Positions 35,856 to 47,095 of a stretch of 64,000 nt of DNA are shown here, piece by piece. The notes under the pieces were generated by a model that was not told where the DNA came from, did not search any database, and worked only from the letters and a program-made list of their open reading frames with translations. Source of the stretch: Coriolopsis trogii (Eukaryota > Basidiomycota > Agaricomycetes > Polyporales > Polyporaceae). The stretch is from NCBI GenBank assembly GCA_020543525.1, contig JAHYIO010000001.1, positions 3,968,001-4,032,000 on the forward strand, in the 5' to 3' direction. The first letter of the stretch is position 1, and every line of letters starts with the position of its first letter. The translations under genes and the position numbers were made by a program.

Positions 35856-38800
35856 TCACCGCCCGTTCGCCCGGTCGGAGCCCTTGAGGAGCTCGTCAAA
35901 CAGCCCACCCGCGCTCTTCTCGTTCCTCAGCTGGAGCATGTACACGATCCCCGTCCTCAGCCCCTTATCGCTCAGCTCGATCGCGACGCCCGTCTTGCCC
36001 ACGCGCTCGACCCCGTCGGTGAGCACGATCGTCGAGATAAGCACCGTCTTCCGCTTGTCGTCCGCCTCGACGACGAGCTGCTTGACCATCGTCGGCTCCT
36101 CCCGGAACAGCCGCAGCCGTGCGCTCCCGAGCGACTTCCACTGCGCGTGCTGCTGCTTCAGGAACACCTTGCACTTCATCTGCGCCGCCATCACCGACGT
36201 CACCGGGCCCGTCGGCTGAGGGACCTCCTCGACAGGAGACCCCGGCGGGCTCGGCTCCTCGATCGAGAACGAGCCCGCCGTCGACACGGACCGCAAGCTC
36301 ATCTGTGCGGATGGCAGGAGCGGACGCGGCTGGGGCGCGTGCAAGCCTCCCCCGTTCACAAGGTTCGGCAGCGAGCTCGACGATCCGCTCCGTTGCAAGA
36401 AGCCCGGTTGCGGAGGCGGAGGCAGGTCGCCAGGGTAGCCAGGCATCGGGGGACCGCCGGGACCGTTGAGAGATCTTGTCGACTGCATCTTGCGCAAGCC
36501 TTCCATCGGGGGTTCTGACGGCGGACGAGGGGGCGGGTACGCTGGTCCAGGGCCCATACCCTGAGGACCCATCGGTCCACGGGGACCGACCCCGGGGCCC
36601 ATGCCCATACCCATCCCCGGCTGTGGCGGCCGTCCTTGAGGTGGTATACCCTGGTACGACTGCCCAACCTGGGGTGGACCAGCAGGACCACCCGCAAAAT
36701 TCTGCGGTCCCAGAGGTGGCATGCCGGGTCCCCCCGGACCAGGAGGTCCACTCGTAAAGCTCGGTTGTCTCTGCGGGGGCATCCCTGGTCCTCCAGGGCC
36801 GGGAGGACCACTGGTGAAGCTGGGCTGTCTCTGAGGGGGCATCCCTGGTCCCCCTGGTCCAGGCGGTCCGTTCGTGAGACTCGGCTGCCGCTGGGGTGGC
36901 ATACCAGGACCTCCAGGATGGCCGGGCGGAGGACCATGACCAAAGCTGGGGTTGCGCTGCGGCGGGCCTCCGCCAGGAGGGCTGAACGAGCTCGGGGGCA
37001 TCCTCCCCATCGGTCCTCCTGGCCCAGGCGGCATAACTTGACCAGGACCGAACCCGCCCGGGGGCATCATTTGGCCAGGACGGGGAGGCATCACCTGACC
37101 TGGGCCGAACCCGCCTGGGGGCATACCTTGGCCGTATCCTGGACCTTGAGCGGCCGACGAGCCCCTAGGCGGGAAGCCCTGCGGGCCGGGTCCTGTAGGC
37201 GGCGACTGTGACGTGTTCCTGAGGCCCATCCTGCCCATGTCGCCCAAGAGCGCGGCGTCGGCGAGCGCGGCGCCCGCAGAGTCGACGCGGGAGGGGGGCT
37301 CGTTGGATCGACGAGAGTTCGTGCTCGCCGGGGACATCGCGCGTTCTGGGCTCATCGCATCGCTGAAACGGTCTGGGGTGCCTGCTACAGATGGAGGCTG
37401 GCTTCGGTCGAGTGGCACCGAAGGTGGTCGTGAGAGGTTGTTACCCATGCCACTCTGTACAGAAGGCAAAGCGGGGACGGGAGGGGGTGCAGTCTTAGAT
37501 GCAGGGAACACTGGATATTCATAATATCATGAGCGTGCGGTAAGCTATACGTGATTGGAATTGCTTACGAGAAGACGCTGTCTCGATGCAATCCTTGAAG
37601 TCCGCCATGAGCCGATCCCTGGAAGCCATAGAATCTGTGCGCATTATCAACGTCTCCTTGCGTAGAATAGTTACTGAGAGGGATACGTCTAGAGACGAAC
37701 GTGCGACGTGAGACTTCGTCATGAAGATCATGGCAGGCAGTGCTCACCATCTACGGGCGCTACGCGCAGATGCTTGCCTGCTAGAGGCGGGTATAGCAAC
37801 CACATGTCTGGTCCACCAGGGCCAGCGACCTCCATCTCCTTCTGCGTCATCCTCTCGCACACTAGCATGAGGTCAGTGAGTAGGAAGATGTGACCGCGTT
37901 CTTGAATGACTTCAACACCGGTCGACCGGGGAGTCAAGGAGAGGACTACGGAGGTAGAGCATCGCAGCTCTCGGGTATAGTGTAGGTTTGGAGGCGCTAT
38001 TTGTAACCGCACTTGCTGTGAACGTACTATTTATGAATGGAACGCAAGCACACATAAACAACAAACAAACCTTGGGCTTCATGGAGAAAATATCTAAGGT
38101 GCGATCCGTGGAAAGTCTCCTCTCAAGATCAGTAATGGGCATAGACAAGGTCGACGTGGATGTCCGACTGTCCGTTGTCGGTGCTGTATCCTCCGACCGC
38201 CTACCACTGCACGATGGTTCGTCAGCAGGGATCCTACGGCCCTGCAAGTAGAGACTGACCTGCTCGATAGGCTGCCACTTGCCCGCGTCGAGTTGCTCTC
38301 ACGTTGTGACGGAGAGGACGGCATCGATGCTGGCGGACGGGGTTGCGGGTCGAGCGTACTCTGACGAGTGCGCATATCGATGACGACCTCGTCTTCCGTC
38401 TCGATGGGAGGAGGTAGTTCCTCTTTCGGAGTCGATCCCCCAACCCGCACAGATGACCGCTCTTCGATTGTCCCCAGTAGCCTATCCAGCTTTTCCAGAG
38501 CACCTGTGAGCATACGGTGATCGCTTCGCCCTGGGGTAGTGCTCTTGAGCAGTCGGCTGTACAGCTTCCGGTAGTACTTGATGCGGCCCTTCGGGAGGAG
38601 GAACAAATCATCCAATGTCCAAATGGGAGGCTCTGCGGGGTGCGCAGGCGCTGTCGTAGGAAGAGGTGGAGGATTCGATGATGAGAACATGGCGAGAATA
38701 GTGCGGACTCGGGCATTGGCTTGGACGGGTTCCCAAGAGTCGAATCCAGTGCAGAACTTGGTCGAATAGTTGGTGTATGGGGCCTCGAGATCGTCAATCT

Positions 38801-39573
38801 GGGAGGCGGAACGTGCGTGAAGAAGAGTCGGCGAATATGGAAGCGCATGTACTGACCCAGCGCATGAGCAAATCTCCAAGACCCTTGGGATTTGTACCGA
38901 TGTCTTTGAGTTTCTAGGCGAGTACGATGAGGATGGGAACACGAGAGGACATGACATGCAGCTTACCCCGAGCAACGAACGGTTAGCCTTGTAGATGCTT
39001 TCTATGCTTCTGAACATTGTATCCAATTCTGGCGGCGGGAGGTTTGACCGGGACCATGCCGCAGCGACTTTCTATAGTTGTACAACATACAATCCCGTCA
39101 GTGTTTACGGCATGACTTTTATCATCGCAAGACGCACTCGGATGATGCCCGTAAGAAGCTCCACATACACCTTCTCTGTGTCGATGAGGTCGGTGAGCGG
39201 ATTGGACTTCTTTGATTTGCCGTCGGCTGAAGGCGATGATGGTGTTGAGGGCAACGCTCCGGACGCAGGCGAGAGGGGCGTTAAGGGTGCAGAGCCAAGG
39301 GCTTAGTTGACCGTTGCCGTCAAATTGAGAGACGGGTCAGGATGCGTGGAAAGACGTACATATGTCGGATGCGGCGAGGGAGGCCTTAGTATCGATGGGC
39401 GCGGGAGTTTTGTGGGGAGGCGGGGGAGGCTGTTCTGCGACATCATCGTGGACAATCTTTGGCGGCGGGGGCGGCACTCCAGGATCGTCGAAGTCGAGGG
39501 GCGGGAGGGACGGAAGCTTCTCGTCCTTGGCGGGGGGCGGGAGGGGCTTTGCGAGGTCATCGGCGAGGGCCAT
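35856..39573 (-). CDS. DH-PH domain Rho guanine-nucleotide exchange factor with Pro/Gly-rich region
   Basis: Nine exons: 39360-39573, 39138-39301, 38967-39071, 38857-38913, 38260-38798, 38071-38206, 37748-38015, 37569-37673 and 35856-37510 (3243 nt, 1080 residues). The N-terminus is Pro-rich. The DH domain starts at about residue 100: NPLTDLIDTEKVYVELLTGI, then LDTMFRSIESIYKANRSLL and KLYSRLLKSTTPG. The PH domain includes GVEVIQERGHIFLLTDLMLVCERMT, followed by its C-terminal helix (RLMADFKDCIETASS). A region of about 330 residues rich in Pro, Gly and Met follows, with 60-bp tandem units (36721-36900). The last 100 residues (AAQMKCKVFLKQQHAQWKS ... GIVYMLQLRNEKSAGG) look like a second PH/RanBD-like fold. 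It should activate a Rho GTPase; Rac is 3 kb away. Confidence 0.88.
36721..36900. repeat. Three 60-bp tandem units inside the RhoGEF gene
   Basis: Three consecutive 60-bp units, with partial ones beside them, encode a repeat of about 20 residues: GPPGPGGPGMPPQRQPS followed by F/L-T. The units differ by several third-base changes, so the duplication is not recent. They lie in the disordered Pro/Gly-rich region. Confidence 0.85.
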
Positions 39574-39860
39574 GGAGGATGTGGAGGGGGCAAGGAACGT
39601 GGATGCACGAAGGCAAGATGTGCAGCGTGGAGAGACAGTCGTGAAATATTCTGGGCAGCGTCTGGTCGGCGGCGGAGGAACGCGCCTGAAGGTGGATGCG
39701 GATGGCAGACAGCAGCAGGCTGAGCTCAGTGCTCCCAGTCAGAGGAGGCTCAGTGTCCGCAACCCTAAGCGCACGTTCCCATGGCCCAGACACAGTCACG
39801 TGCTTTACGCGGCCCAATCCCTGCCCTGCCCTCGCGTCCCTGTCCGTTCTCCCGTCCACC
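39574..39860. promoter_or_regulatory. Short divergent promoter (RhoGEF / small membrane protein)
   Basis: 287 bp separate the divergent start codons at 39573 (-) and 39861 (+). Both genes must be driven from this stretch. No TATA-like box is obvious. Confidence 0.55.
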
Positions 39861-40758
39861 ATGTCCCTCGCCAAGAGCTGGTTCGACCACACCTTCTCCT
39901 CCCGCCAGAAAGCAGAGCAGCTCCTCCGTCCAGACCTTGACTCAGGCCTCCTCACCCAGCACGACTTCGACCTCGCCGTCCGTTTCCTGCCCGGTTATCA
40001 CCGGTACCTCCCTGTGCGTTCTCCGCCCACCAATCACCGTGTTCTCCGTCCTCATCCACGTCTCGTCTCGTTGCCAAGTATGTGCAAACGGTCGTCTGGG
40101 GCGGTGCCTCGGGTGCCCTACTCTACCGCTTCAGGCCAAAAGTCCGATTCCCCTCCGTCATAGTCGGCGTGTCTGCCTTGACAGGCTACGGTTTTGGCTT
40201 GTTCCAATACTTCCGCCAGCACACCAAATTCGCTCGCCAGCTCGAAGACCGCGAGGCCTTCCTCGTTGCTCTTGACAATGTGAACAAACGGCTAGGCAAT
40301 CGCGCGCCTCTCTTTCCCCAGCTGGACACGAGCAAGATGCTCGAGAATGTCATGAAACGTAAACAAGAGAACGGAGAGGTCCTCACCGCGGGCGTTGAGA
40401 TTGTAGGCGACGTCAACGACTTGACAGACACTACGAATGACATGCCGCCCTTGCCTCGTGTCCCCTCTCAAGGTATGCACGTTTCAGGCTTGTCAGGGAG
40501 CCAGCACTTACCGTCCCCGTAGTTTCAGAAGAAGCATCATCTCGGCCGAAGAGCACATGGGACGCCATACGAGAAGCGAATGCGCGCAACAAGGGCAAGC
40601 AATCGTCTTGGGATGAGCTCCGTCAACATCACGAACGGCAGCGAGTCCCTGCCGACCGCGCACCTGCCGAACCAGCTGAGATCGAGGACCCTCGTGCGAA
40701 GGCGCAGGCTGAATTTGACGCCATCCTGGAGGCCGAACGCAAGGCCGCTCGAGGTTAA
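39861..40758 (+). CDS. Small two-span membrane protein, possibly OCIA-like
   Basis: Three exons: 39861-40013, 40079-40472 and 40523-40758 (783 nt, 260 residues). The first 50 residues are helical (FSSRQKAEQLLRPDLDSGLLT). Then come two close hydrophobic segments with glycines, VQTVVWGGASGALLY and FPSVIVGVSALTGYGFGLFQYF, linked by RFRPKVR. The charged C-terminal half contains KSTWDAIREANARNKGKQSSWDELRQ. The hairpin resembles OCIA-domain proteins of the mitochondrial inner membrane, but I could not confirm this from motifs alone. The start is in a good context (CCACCATGTC). Confidence 0.75.
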
Positions 40759-41557
40759 ACGTTTGGGTGTTGCAGCGTAGTGCCGGATGGGGGTGGTAGC
40801 AGTGTGTAAGATGTGTTCGTTCTGGATCTCGCTTTCTTCACGCCCCACTCCGCTGACATGACACCATCGGTCGGACTCGCCTAGATGTAACATAGGAACA
40901 ACTCCCTATCAGACGATTCGTGCTGTCCATCTGACAGTTTGACGCGCCTGTAGAGGTGAGTCAGAACTGCGTGCCACGTATTGACTAGTGTAATGGTCGC
41001 AACATCGGAATGGTACGAGGTATGGCCATCTGACAGTTCATAATCCATGAACTCCCAGCGGGAGTTGTCACAACGGTAGACGCTATCTAGGTGGCTTCAC
41101 AAGTGTTGCATACAGCTATGTGCATCCCTGATTCCAAGGACATATTTTTGGTCTGCCCATCTGATGATATTTCTTTTCGGGTGAGATCGCACTGTCTTCA
41201 TGAGAAGGATCCCTGCTATCTGAGCACTCAAACAGGTTAGGATGGGACTCGAGTTGCTCTGAGTCGGTAAACCACTTTGTGATCTATGCTATTTGTCTCG
41301 AGCTACTCTTGGATTTTGAGCTGTCAACCGCATTGTCACGATGATTCTGTGCTCATGAGGGGCCTGAAATGTGTTCAACGCGCACCCTGCCTACGTACAT
41401 ACTTCCTCGGCGACCAGGTGTAGGATGATCTCATAACCCTAAATCAGGGGTGGATCGGAATCTTATCTTGACTTCATTTACGCCATCAACACTGCAGTCC
41501 TCGTCGACCTCGTCTGAACTCGACCAGCACACGACAAACACCCTCTCACAGCAAATC
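40759..41557. other. Long intergenic region
   Basis: These 799 bp contain no supported gene. The 13-mer CCATCTGACAGTT occurs at about 40928 and 41026, and partial copies (CCATCTGATGAT, CTATCTGAG) follow at about 41156 and 41215. Confidence 0.5.
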
Positions 41558-42948
41558 ATGGGCTGGCAGAAGACATTCACGCTTGCGCGCCGCAGCAAAG
41601 GATGTCATCTCGTGACCGATGAGGTCCTCGGGCAGATTGACGCAGGGTTGCGAGGAGTCCAGGTCGGCATCTGCATCATTCGGGTCCAAGTCTTCGCTCG
41701 TCCTCGCTCGTTACTGCATGCGCCAGACCGACAGACTAGTTTCGTTCGTGGGCCTGTTGGGAGTCGAGATGAAGTGGCGCCGCCGAACTGTCAATCGCAG
41801 TTGGACGTCGTTGGGTCGTCTCTGATGTACATCTTGGATCATCGTGGCCTACCTACCTCTCTTGTCTTGCATATGCTTATGGAGGCACCGACTTGACTTT
41901 GAGGCTTTGGGACCTACATTTCCCTCCCCGTCCATGTTTATGTGGTGGCTGACCCTTTTCTTCTCTGTTTGATGTATTTGGGACCTGCATTCTCTTCATC
42001 TTCATAGTGGTCTCGTACATGTTTATATGATGATGGCTGACTGTTTGCTTCTCTGTTTGATAGATAGGGATGCTATACCTATTCATGTGAGTATGTCCTA
42101 CTCCGAGGGGTGCTCCCTAAGCATTCAAGGTATATTCGGAATACTATTCCAGTCAGCACACATCCGCGGCGCTTACAATCAACGAGAATTACGACAAAGG
42201 CGAGTGTGTGCTCGAGAGACCGGATGCACGCGGGCCGCTGATGCTAGTCCCCCGACACAGACGTTCGGAGAGGTGAGATATTTACCGCCAGCTGGTTGAC
42301 AAGACTCGCGCTGAAGCCGAATCCTTGTCTACCGCACGTAACCCTCCATCAATGAGACTTGGACATGGCACTTGACAACATCGTCCCGGAGAGTTTGAAC
42401 TGGAGGCACACGGATGAAGGCCCGGAGTAAGTGCCATACGGAGATCGTTATCTTAGGGCTCATCAGGGGCTCCGTCGCTGCCATCACTGACACTCCGTTA
42501 TATTCACGTACCGTTTCTGAACCGACGACGGATGTGCAATTTTCCAGCGATTCGTGAGTGCTCTGCCGGTCATCAGTCGCCATTGACGTTGGCATGAATT
42601 CCGCTGATCTTCGCCTCTCGGGTGGTTTCATGTCAGCGTGTCTCACACGAAGACATCCCTGGTGGGGACGTCGATCTGCATCCCGATAACGGACGGACGT
42701 TTGAACCTTGGCACCTGGCAGGGTGAGTACAACTTCGATTTGAGACATGCGACACACGGATGCGCTGACACTTGTATCCGCTATTGTAATCCCTGGGCCT
42801 GCCTCCCTTGCGTTGTCGTGGCATGACATGACCGCGGTCCTCATGTCCAGGAATTTACCTGACGGAGTTCAGACACGCACCTCATGCACGTCGAGTGGTG
42901 GCGACAATACTGTGCGTCAGCGCATGCGGCATTGATCGCGTCCACTGA
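41558..42948 (+). CDS. YjbQ/UPF0047 family protein
   Basis: Eight exons: 41558-41662, 42064-42086, 42153-42199, 42261-42272, 42357-42426, 42548-42553, 42637-42722 and 42851-42948 (447 nt, 148 residues), the usual family length. Marks are MGWQKTFTL, SKGCHLVTDEVL, LYLFIQHTSAALTINENYD, LDMALDNIVPE, WRHTDEGP, VSHTKTSLVGTS and LNLGTWQGIYLTEFRHAP. Some bacterial members have secondary thiamine-phosphate synthase activity; the role in fungi is not settled. The gene is cut unusually finely: exons 4 and 6 are 12 and 6 nt, intron 1 is 402 nt, and intron 3 starts with GC (AAAG/GCGAGT). Each tiny exon restores residues conserved in the family (DVRR and DDS). An upstream in-frame Met at 41450 is probably in the leader. 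Confidence 0.87.
41905..42063. repeat. Imperfect direct duplication inside intron 1 of the YjbQ gene
   Basis: Two related segments, 41905-41974 and about 41976-42063, both run from TTTGGGACCT-CATT through CATGTTTAT-TG-TGGCTGAC to TTCTCTGTTTGAT. The second copy ends at the acceptor used by exon 2; the first ends in GATG in place of the usable TAG. Confidence 0.7.
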
Positions 42949-44191
42949 TCGCCCCTGTGTGCAGGTCCTAGGAGGACGATGTATGGAACGCATAGAGTGT
43001 GCATGGTGTATGAATATCGAATCTCCAAGCATGTCTGGTAACATCTGGACTGCGCACGCCTCCTGAACAAAGCGGAACGGCCCCTGTGATCGACAGTCAG
43101 CAGAAGTGTATATAGTCCGGAGGGGGCGGCTCGCCGCTTTCATGGCTTGGTACGGCTACAAGCCTGGAAGTGTCGAAAGATGTTGATGAGGCGGCTTCGG
43201 GTTGGGAATAGAAGGTGGGTCGCAGTGGATTGTCCGCGGAGGTTATGACGCTCTAGGGAAAGCCGTCTTGCCCGACAGGCCTGCATCACAATAACCTTGT
43301 TATTGCATCGTCTGGGAATACAGTTGGCACGGCTTGTTCTGGAGAGGGTTTCTGTCGTCATCGGGGACTGTGACGATCCAAGGGTATCTGGACCGTCGAG
43401 CGGGGGCTTATACGTAGCTGTAGCAACGGGCTGCATGGCCTAACCGTATTGAGCATGAGAGACGTTTGAGCCGTCGCAGGATCACGAGCACTCGAGCCTT
43501 CGACGACTGCACTTTGAGGATGGAGACGGCTGTCCAGAGGCGAGATGGTCAGGCTGCTTGCGAGGCAAGAACGGATGCGGGAAAGGCACACGGATGCAAG
43601 TTTGTTCCTTGGTTGAGATGTGTTTGCGGGCCGTTGGCCAGTGCAAACGACACTCGGCCTTTGGCGGGAAATGTTGCTATGTGTCTGGGCAGGCTGTGCA
43701 TGGTGCTCCTGAAAGCTATAGCTGCATCCTCGCCTCCTCTTCCCTCTTCTCAGGGGCCGCCATCGGCTCACACCCTCCCACACACAACCTTAAAGCTGCC
43801 ATCGACTCACAGGCCGCGGTGCCGCCTTGCTCACTGTCCCCAATACCTTGTCTTACAGCACCCGGCGTCGCAGCCTAGGCAACTAGTGTCGTATCCACCT
43901 CGCACCTGCCTGGCAACACGAGGAGTTCCCGTCTGGCCAGCAGCTGGACACGCGAAACGAGGAGGTCGTTGACGGTGCACGGTGGACGACTTCGGATCTC
44001 CGTACGCGAGCGCTCTCTGCGTCTTGCGCCGGCGGGATCCCCTCGCCTGTTCCCGACCGTCCTCTTCTCTTCCCACCTCGCCCTCTTATATACTCTAGCG
44101 CGGGACTTCTGCCTACCTCTCCCCTCCCGTCCAGGCCGATCTCACACCCCTTGTCTTCCTGCGCGCACTCTCGTACCTAGAAGCCGGCGGC
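42949..44191. other. Long intergenic region upstream of the Zn2Cys6 factor
   Basis: These 1243 bp form one of the longest gene-free stretches in the window. Frames on both strands (for example 43358-43783 minus) have no recognisable motif and are not called. A TATATA word lies at about 44089, about 100 bp before the start codon, and C/T-rich tracts follow, so this end is a likely promoter. Confidence 0.5.
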
Positions 44192-47095
44192 ATGCCCAAG
44201 GCTCCTACTACCTCCGCTCGACCCGCTTTGCGCAGGAATCAGGTGCGTTATCCCCTGAGCGCCCGTGTAGTGCTGCCCTCAGACCTCCTCCTGATCCGTC
44301 CCTGTTCGTCCCTAGGCCTGCCTTTCGTGTAGGAAGCGGAAACTGGTGCGTGCTTGCGGTAACTGAAGCCCTGGGAGGGTATACTGACGGCTGGGGTGGG
44401 CAGAAATGCGACGCCGCGCGCCCACATTGCGGGACATGCGTTAAGTGGGTCGCAGTAGTTGCTTCCTAGGCTTGGTTGCTCACCCCTGGCGTCAGGCAAT
44501 GGCAGTCTCTGATCAGTGTCCCTCCGCCCGTGGGTTATGCGTGAGTCCTTTCAGTTTCGCGGGTGATAGCTCCCCCTTCATGGCCGCCCTCGTAGACACC
44601 CCACTGAGCCACAGTGCTCCTATGATCCTGTCGAAGGGCTCCCCATCGCAAGCAACCTTGACCCTTCCGACCGCATACGGATGCTGGAGGAACAAGTTGG
44701 TACGTCCAGCCTTCTTTTCGCCCGGACAACTACTGAGGCCTGACTCTTCGTGCGCAGCGCAATTGAAAAGTCAGCTGAACGAATCGACGAGCTACACCTC
44801 ACGCTCCGCATCTCCCTCTCGGCATGCACACCACTTCCGGAACGGGAACAACTTCGCATCGAGCTCGTCTCACAACGACCGGTCAGAAGATGCGAGCCCT
44901 GTCGGCGGTGGAATCGTCCTTCCCCACGCGTCCCTGGATATGTTGCAACAGCTCTCTCCAGGCAGCTCAGACTCGCAACCACGTGGTTCCACGAGCAGTC
45001 CAGAGCTACGACATGGCAACCAGCAACACATACCAGACCCGTTCATGGATGTGCTATTCTCAGGATGGGATCCTGACCTCCCCGATCCGGATACCCTTGA
45101 CCACTAGTACGTTTTACTCACCATACACCACTCTCGTTTGGATACTGACAACGCCCGTTACAGTGTCGATGTCTTCTTCAAGTGCGACCCGTGCGGTTCG
45201 CGTGTCCTCCACCGACCATCCTTCCTCGCTTCCATGCATTTGCATCCAAGAAGTGAGAACTATCCACACCCCGCTATCCTGCATGCAATTGTCAGTCCCC
45301 ACTTGTCTGCATACACCTCCATGAGAAACTGACGTTTGGACTTGCCCAGTGTGCTTCTGCTTCTCGTTGGACACCACAAGATGTCGTCACTCTCCCGGAC
45401 GGCACTCGTCGTGACAAGTTTGCGGACCTTCATGTGAGCAAGACGCGTGCCTACATTGACAGGACGATGGCGACAGGTCAAGACATTTTCCCTGTCATGC
45501 AAGCATGCATCATTCTCTCTTGGTACTTTTATCAGGAGGGCCGCTGGGTCGAGGTATGGATATTCGCAGGTTTTCAGACCCGCGCCGCCATCCCATTGCG
45601 GCTAAACTATCCTGGCACGTTTTCTGCGATCGGAGCGGCCTCCCCCGGAGCGTATCTCGCGCCGCCCAAGGACATGCAGGATTTGGAGACACGGCGACGT
45701 ACGTGGTGGATGACGATCATGTTCGACCGCATTGCTTCTGTGGGCGGTTGGGTGCACGCCGTAGACGAGAAGGACATCGGCACGGAGCTGCCTCTGCGTC
45801 GTGTGGACTTTGAGGTTGAGGTGCGTCACCTCCGAGGAGCGGGCTAGACTCCGCGGGATACATACTGACGACCTGACTCAGTCGCATCTGATGAATCTGC
45901 CACCAAATCCTCAAGACCTGTTCACACCGGACGTCTTTACTCGACATCCACCTCAGTACACGGACTCGTTCCTGCTGTTCTTGAAGTCCGTCATGATGTT
46001 CGGCCGGGTGACGGACTACAACACCCGCAATAATCTGCGTGCCGTTGCCCCGCCGTCCCGGAACCAGAACCCATTCGCCTTGCCGGGGTTCGAGGAACTT
46101 GACCGGCTGATCGTCTCGGAGTTCTTGCAGAGCTTCCCGCCCGAATTTAAGCATCTCGGCGTCAGCGACAACGGCGGTGCCATCGACACGGACTTGTATA
46201 TGGCTCACATCGTTCCGCATGCGTACGTTGACGCTCGTTCGTTGTTCGAAGCATGCGCTAATACTTGCACGTATAGCGCGACGATCACTCTACACAATCC
46301 GTACCTCAACTTCGCTGACCCGCGTAGCGTGTCAACCAGCCGATGTGTCAACGCCACCCGAGAAATCCTAGCCGCGTATTACAGGCTGTCCGAGACGTCA
46401 CTGGACATTGCTCGACTGCATCCGTTTGTGACTGTAAGTGGCCATCTTCGTTACGGAGCGGTGTCGTGGGCTGAGCGACTCTACATAGATCTGCTGGTAC
46501 CTTGCCGCTGTAGTGCAGACACAGTTGTGCAAATACTATATCGAGATCAACGACACTATCCGAGAGCAAACCGTTTGGGGAGAGATCAACGCTCTTCGGT
46601 GAGTCATTCGGCTGGCTGGTGTACATACCATCGTTTGACAGTCGCGACCCCCAGGTTCGCCATGCTCACGTACGGCAGCCGTTCACCCATAGGCAGTAAG
46701 TCATACGCCTCGAACTCTCCTCGTTCCAACGCTTGCTGAGCACACGCCCTCTTCCAGCGCGCCAAGAGAAGCTGCTGCAGGGTCTCATGACGGAGATCGT
46801 ACGGATGACGAGCCAGATGCAGCCGCTCGAGGTCGGCGTGCCCCTCTACCCGTTCTCGCACGCGGGCGTGTTCTCGAAGGAGACGATACCACAGGACCAC
46901 ACCGGCGCGCCGCTCCCGGATAGCTCGCAGTACCCGGACGCAGCGACGAACGAGTCCCCTACGGGCCTCACGGGCATGGGTGGCTCGCTCACCTCCGCGT
47001 CGTCCCCGGGGTCGGGCTCGTTCGCGACCTGGACGTCGCCCATCGTCCGGTCCCGGCCATACTCGCACTCGGTGTCGTCGACCTACCCTCAATGA
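44192..47095 (+). CDS. Zn2Cys6 transcription factor with Fungal_trans domain
   Basis: Thirteen exons: 44192-44242, 44316-44345, 44404-44444, 44496-44540, 44596-44699, 44758-45106, 45164-45290, 45350-45820, 45882-46222, 46277-46433, 46489-46598, 46655-46695 and 46758-47095 (2205 nt, 734 residues). The zinc cluster is at residues 18-61: ACLSCRKRKLKCD, ARPHCGTCVKQW, and PTEPQCSYDP. A linker helix follows (RIRMLEEQVAQLKSQL). The middle domain has VFFKCDPCGSRVLHRPSF, the typical WTPQDVVTL/ARAYIDR region and ETRRRTWWMTIMFDRI, as in the Fungal_trans domain. It should bind DNA and act in the nucleus; the target pathway cannot be read from the neighbours. The loop before the sixth Cys is long (about 23 residues). 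Confidence 0.92.

Noticed and set aside
41690..41896. YjbQ frame appearing to break after the HLVTDEVL region, which looked at first like a pseudogene
   Set aside because: The missing parts were found in later exons, and the whole spliced frame is intact at family length.
43358..43783. Minus-strand frame upstream of the Zn2Cys6 factor
   Set aside because: No domain or plausible start, and Arg/Ser-rich composition typical of an antisense frame.
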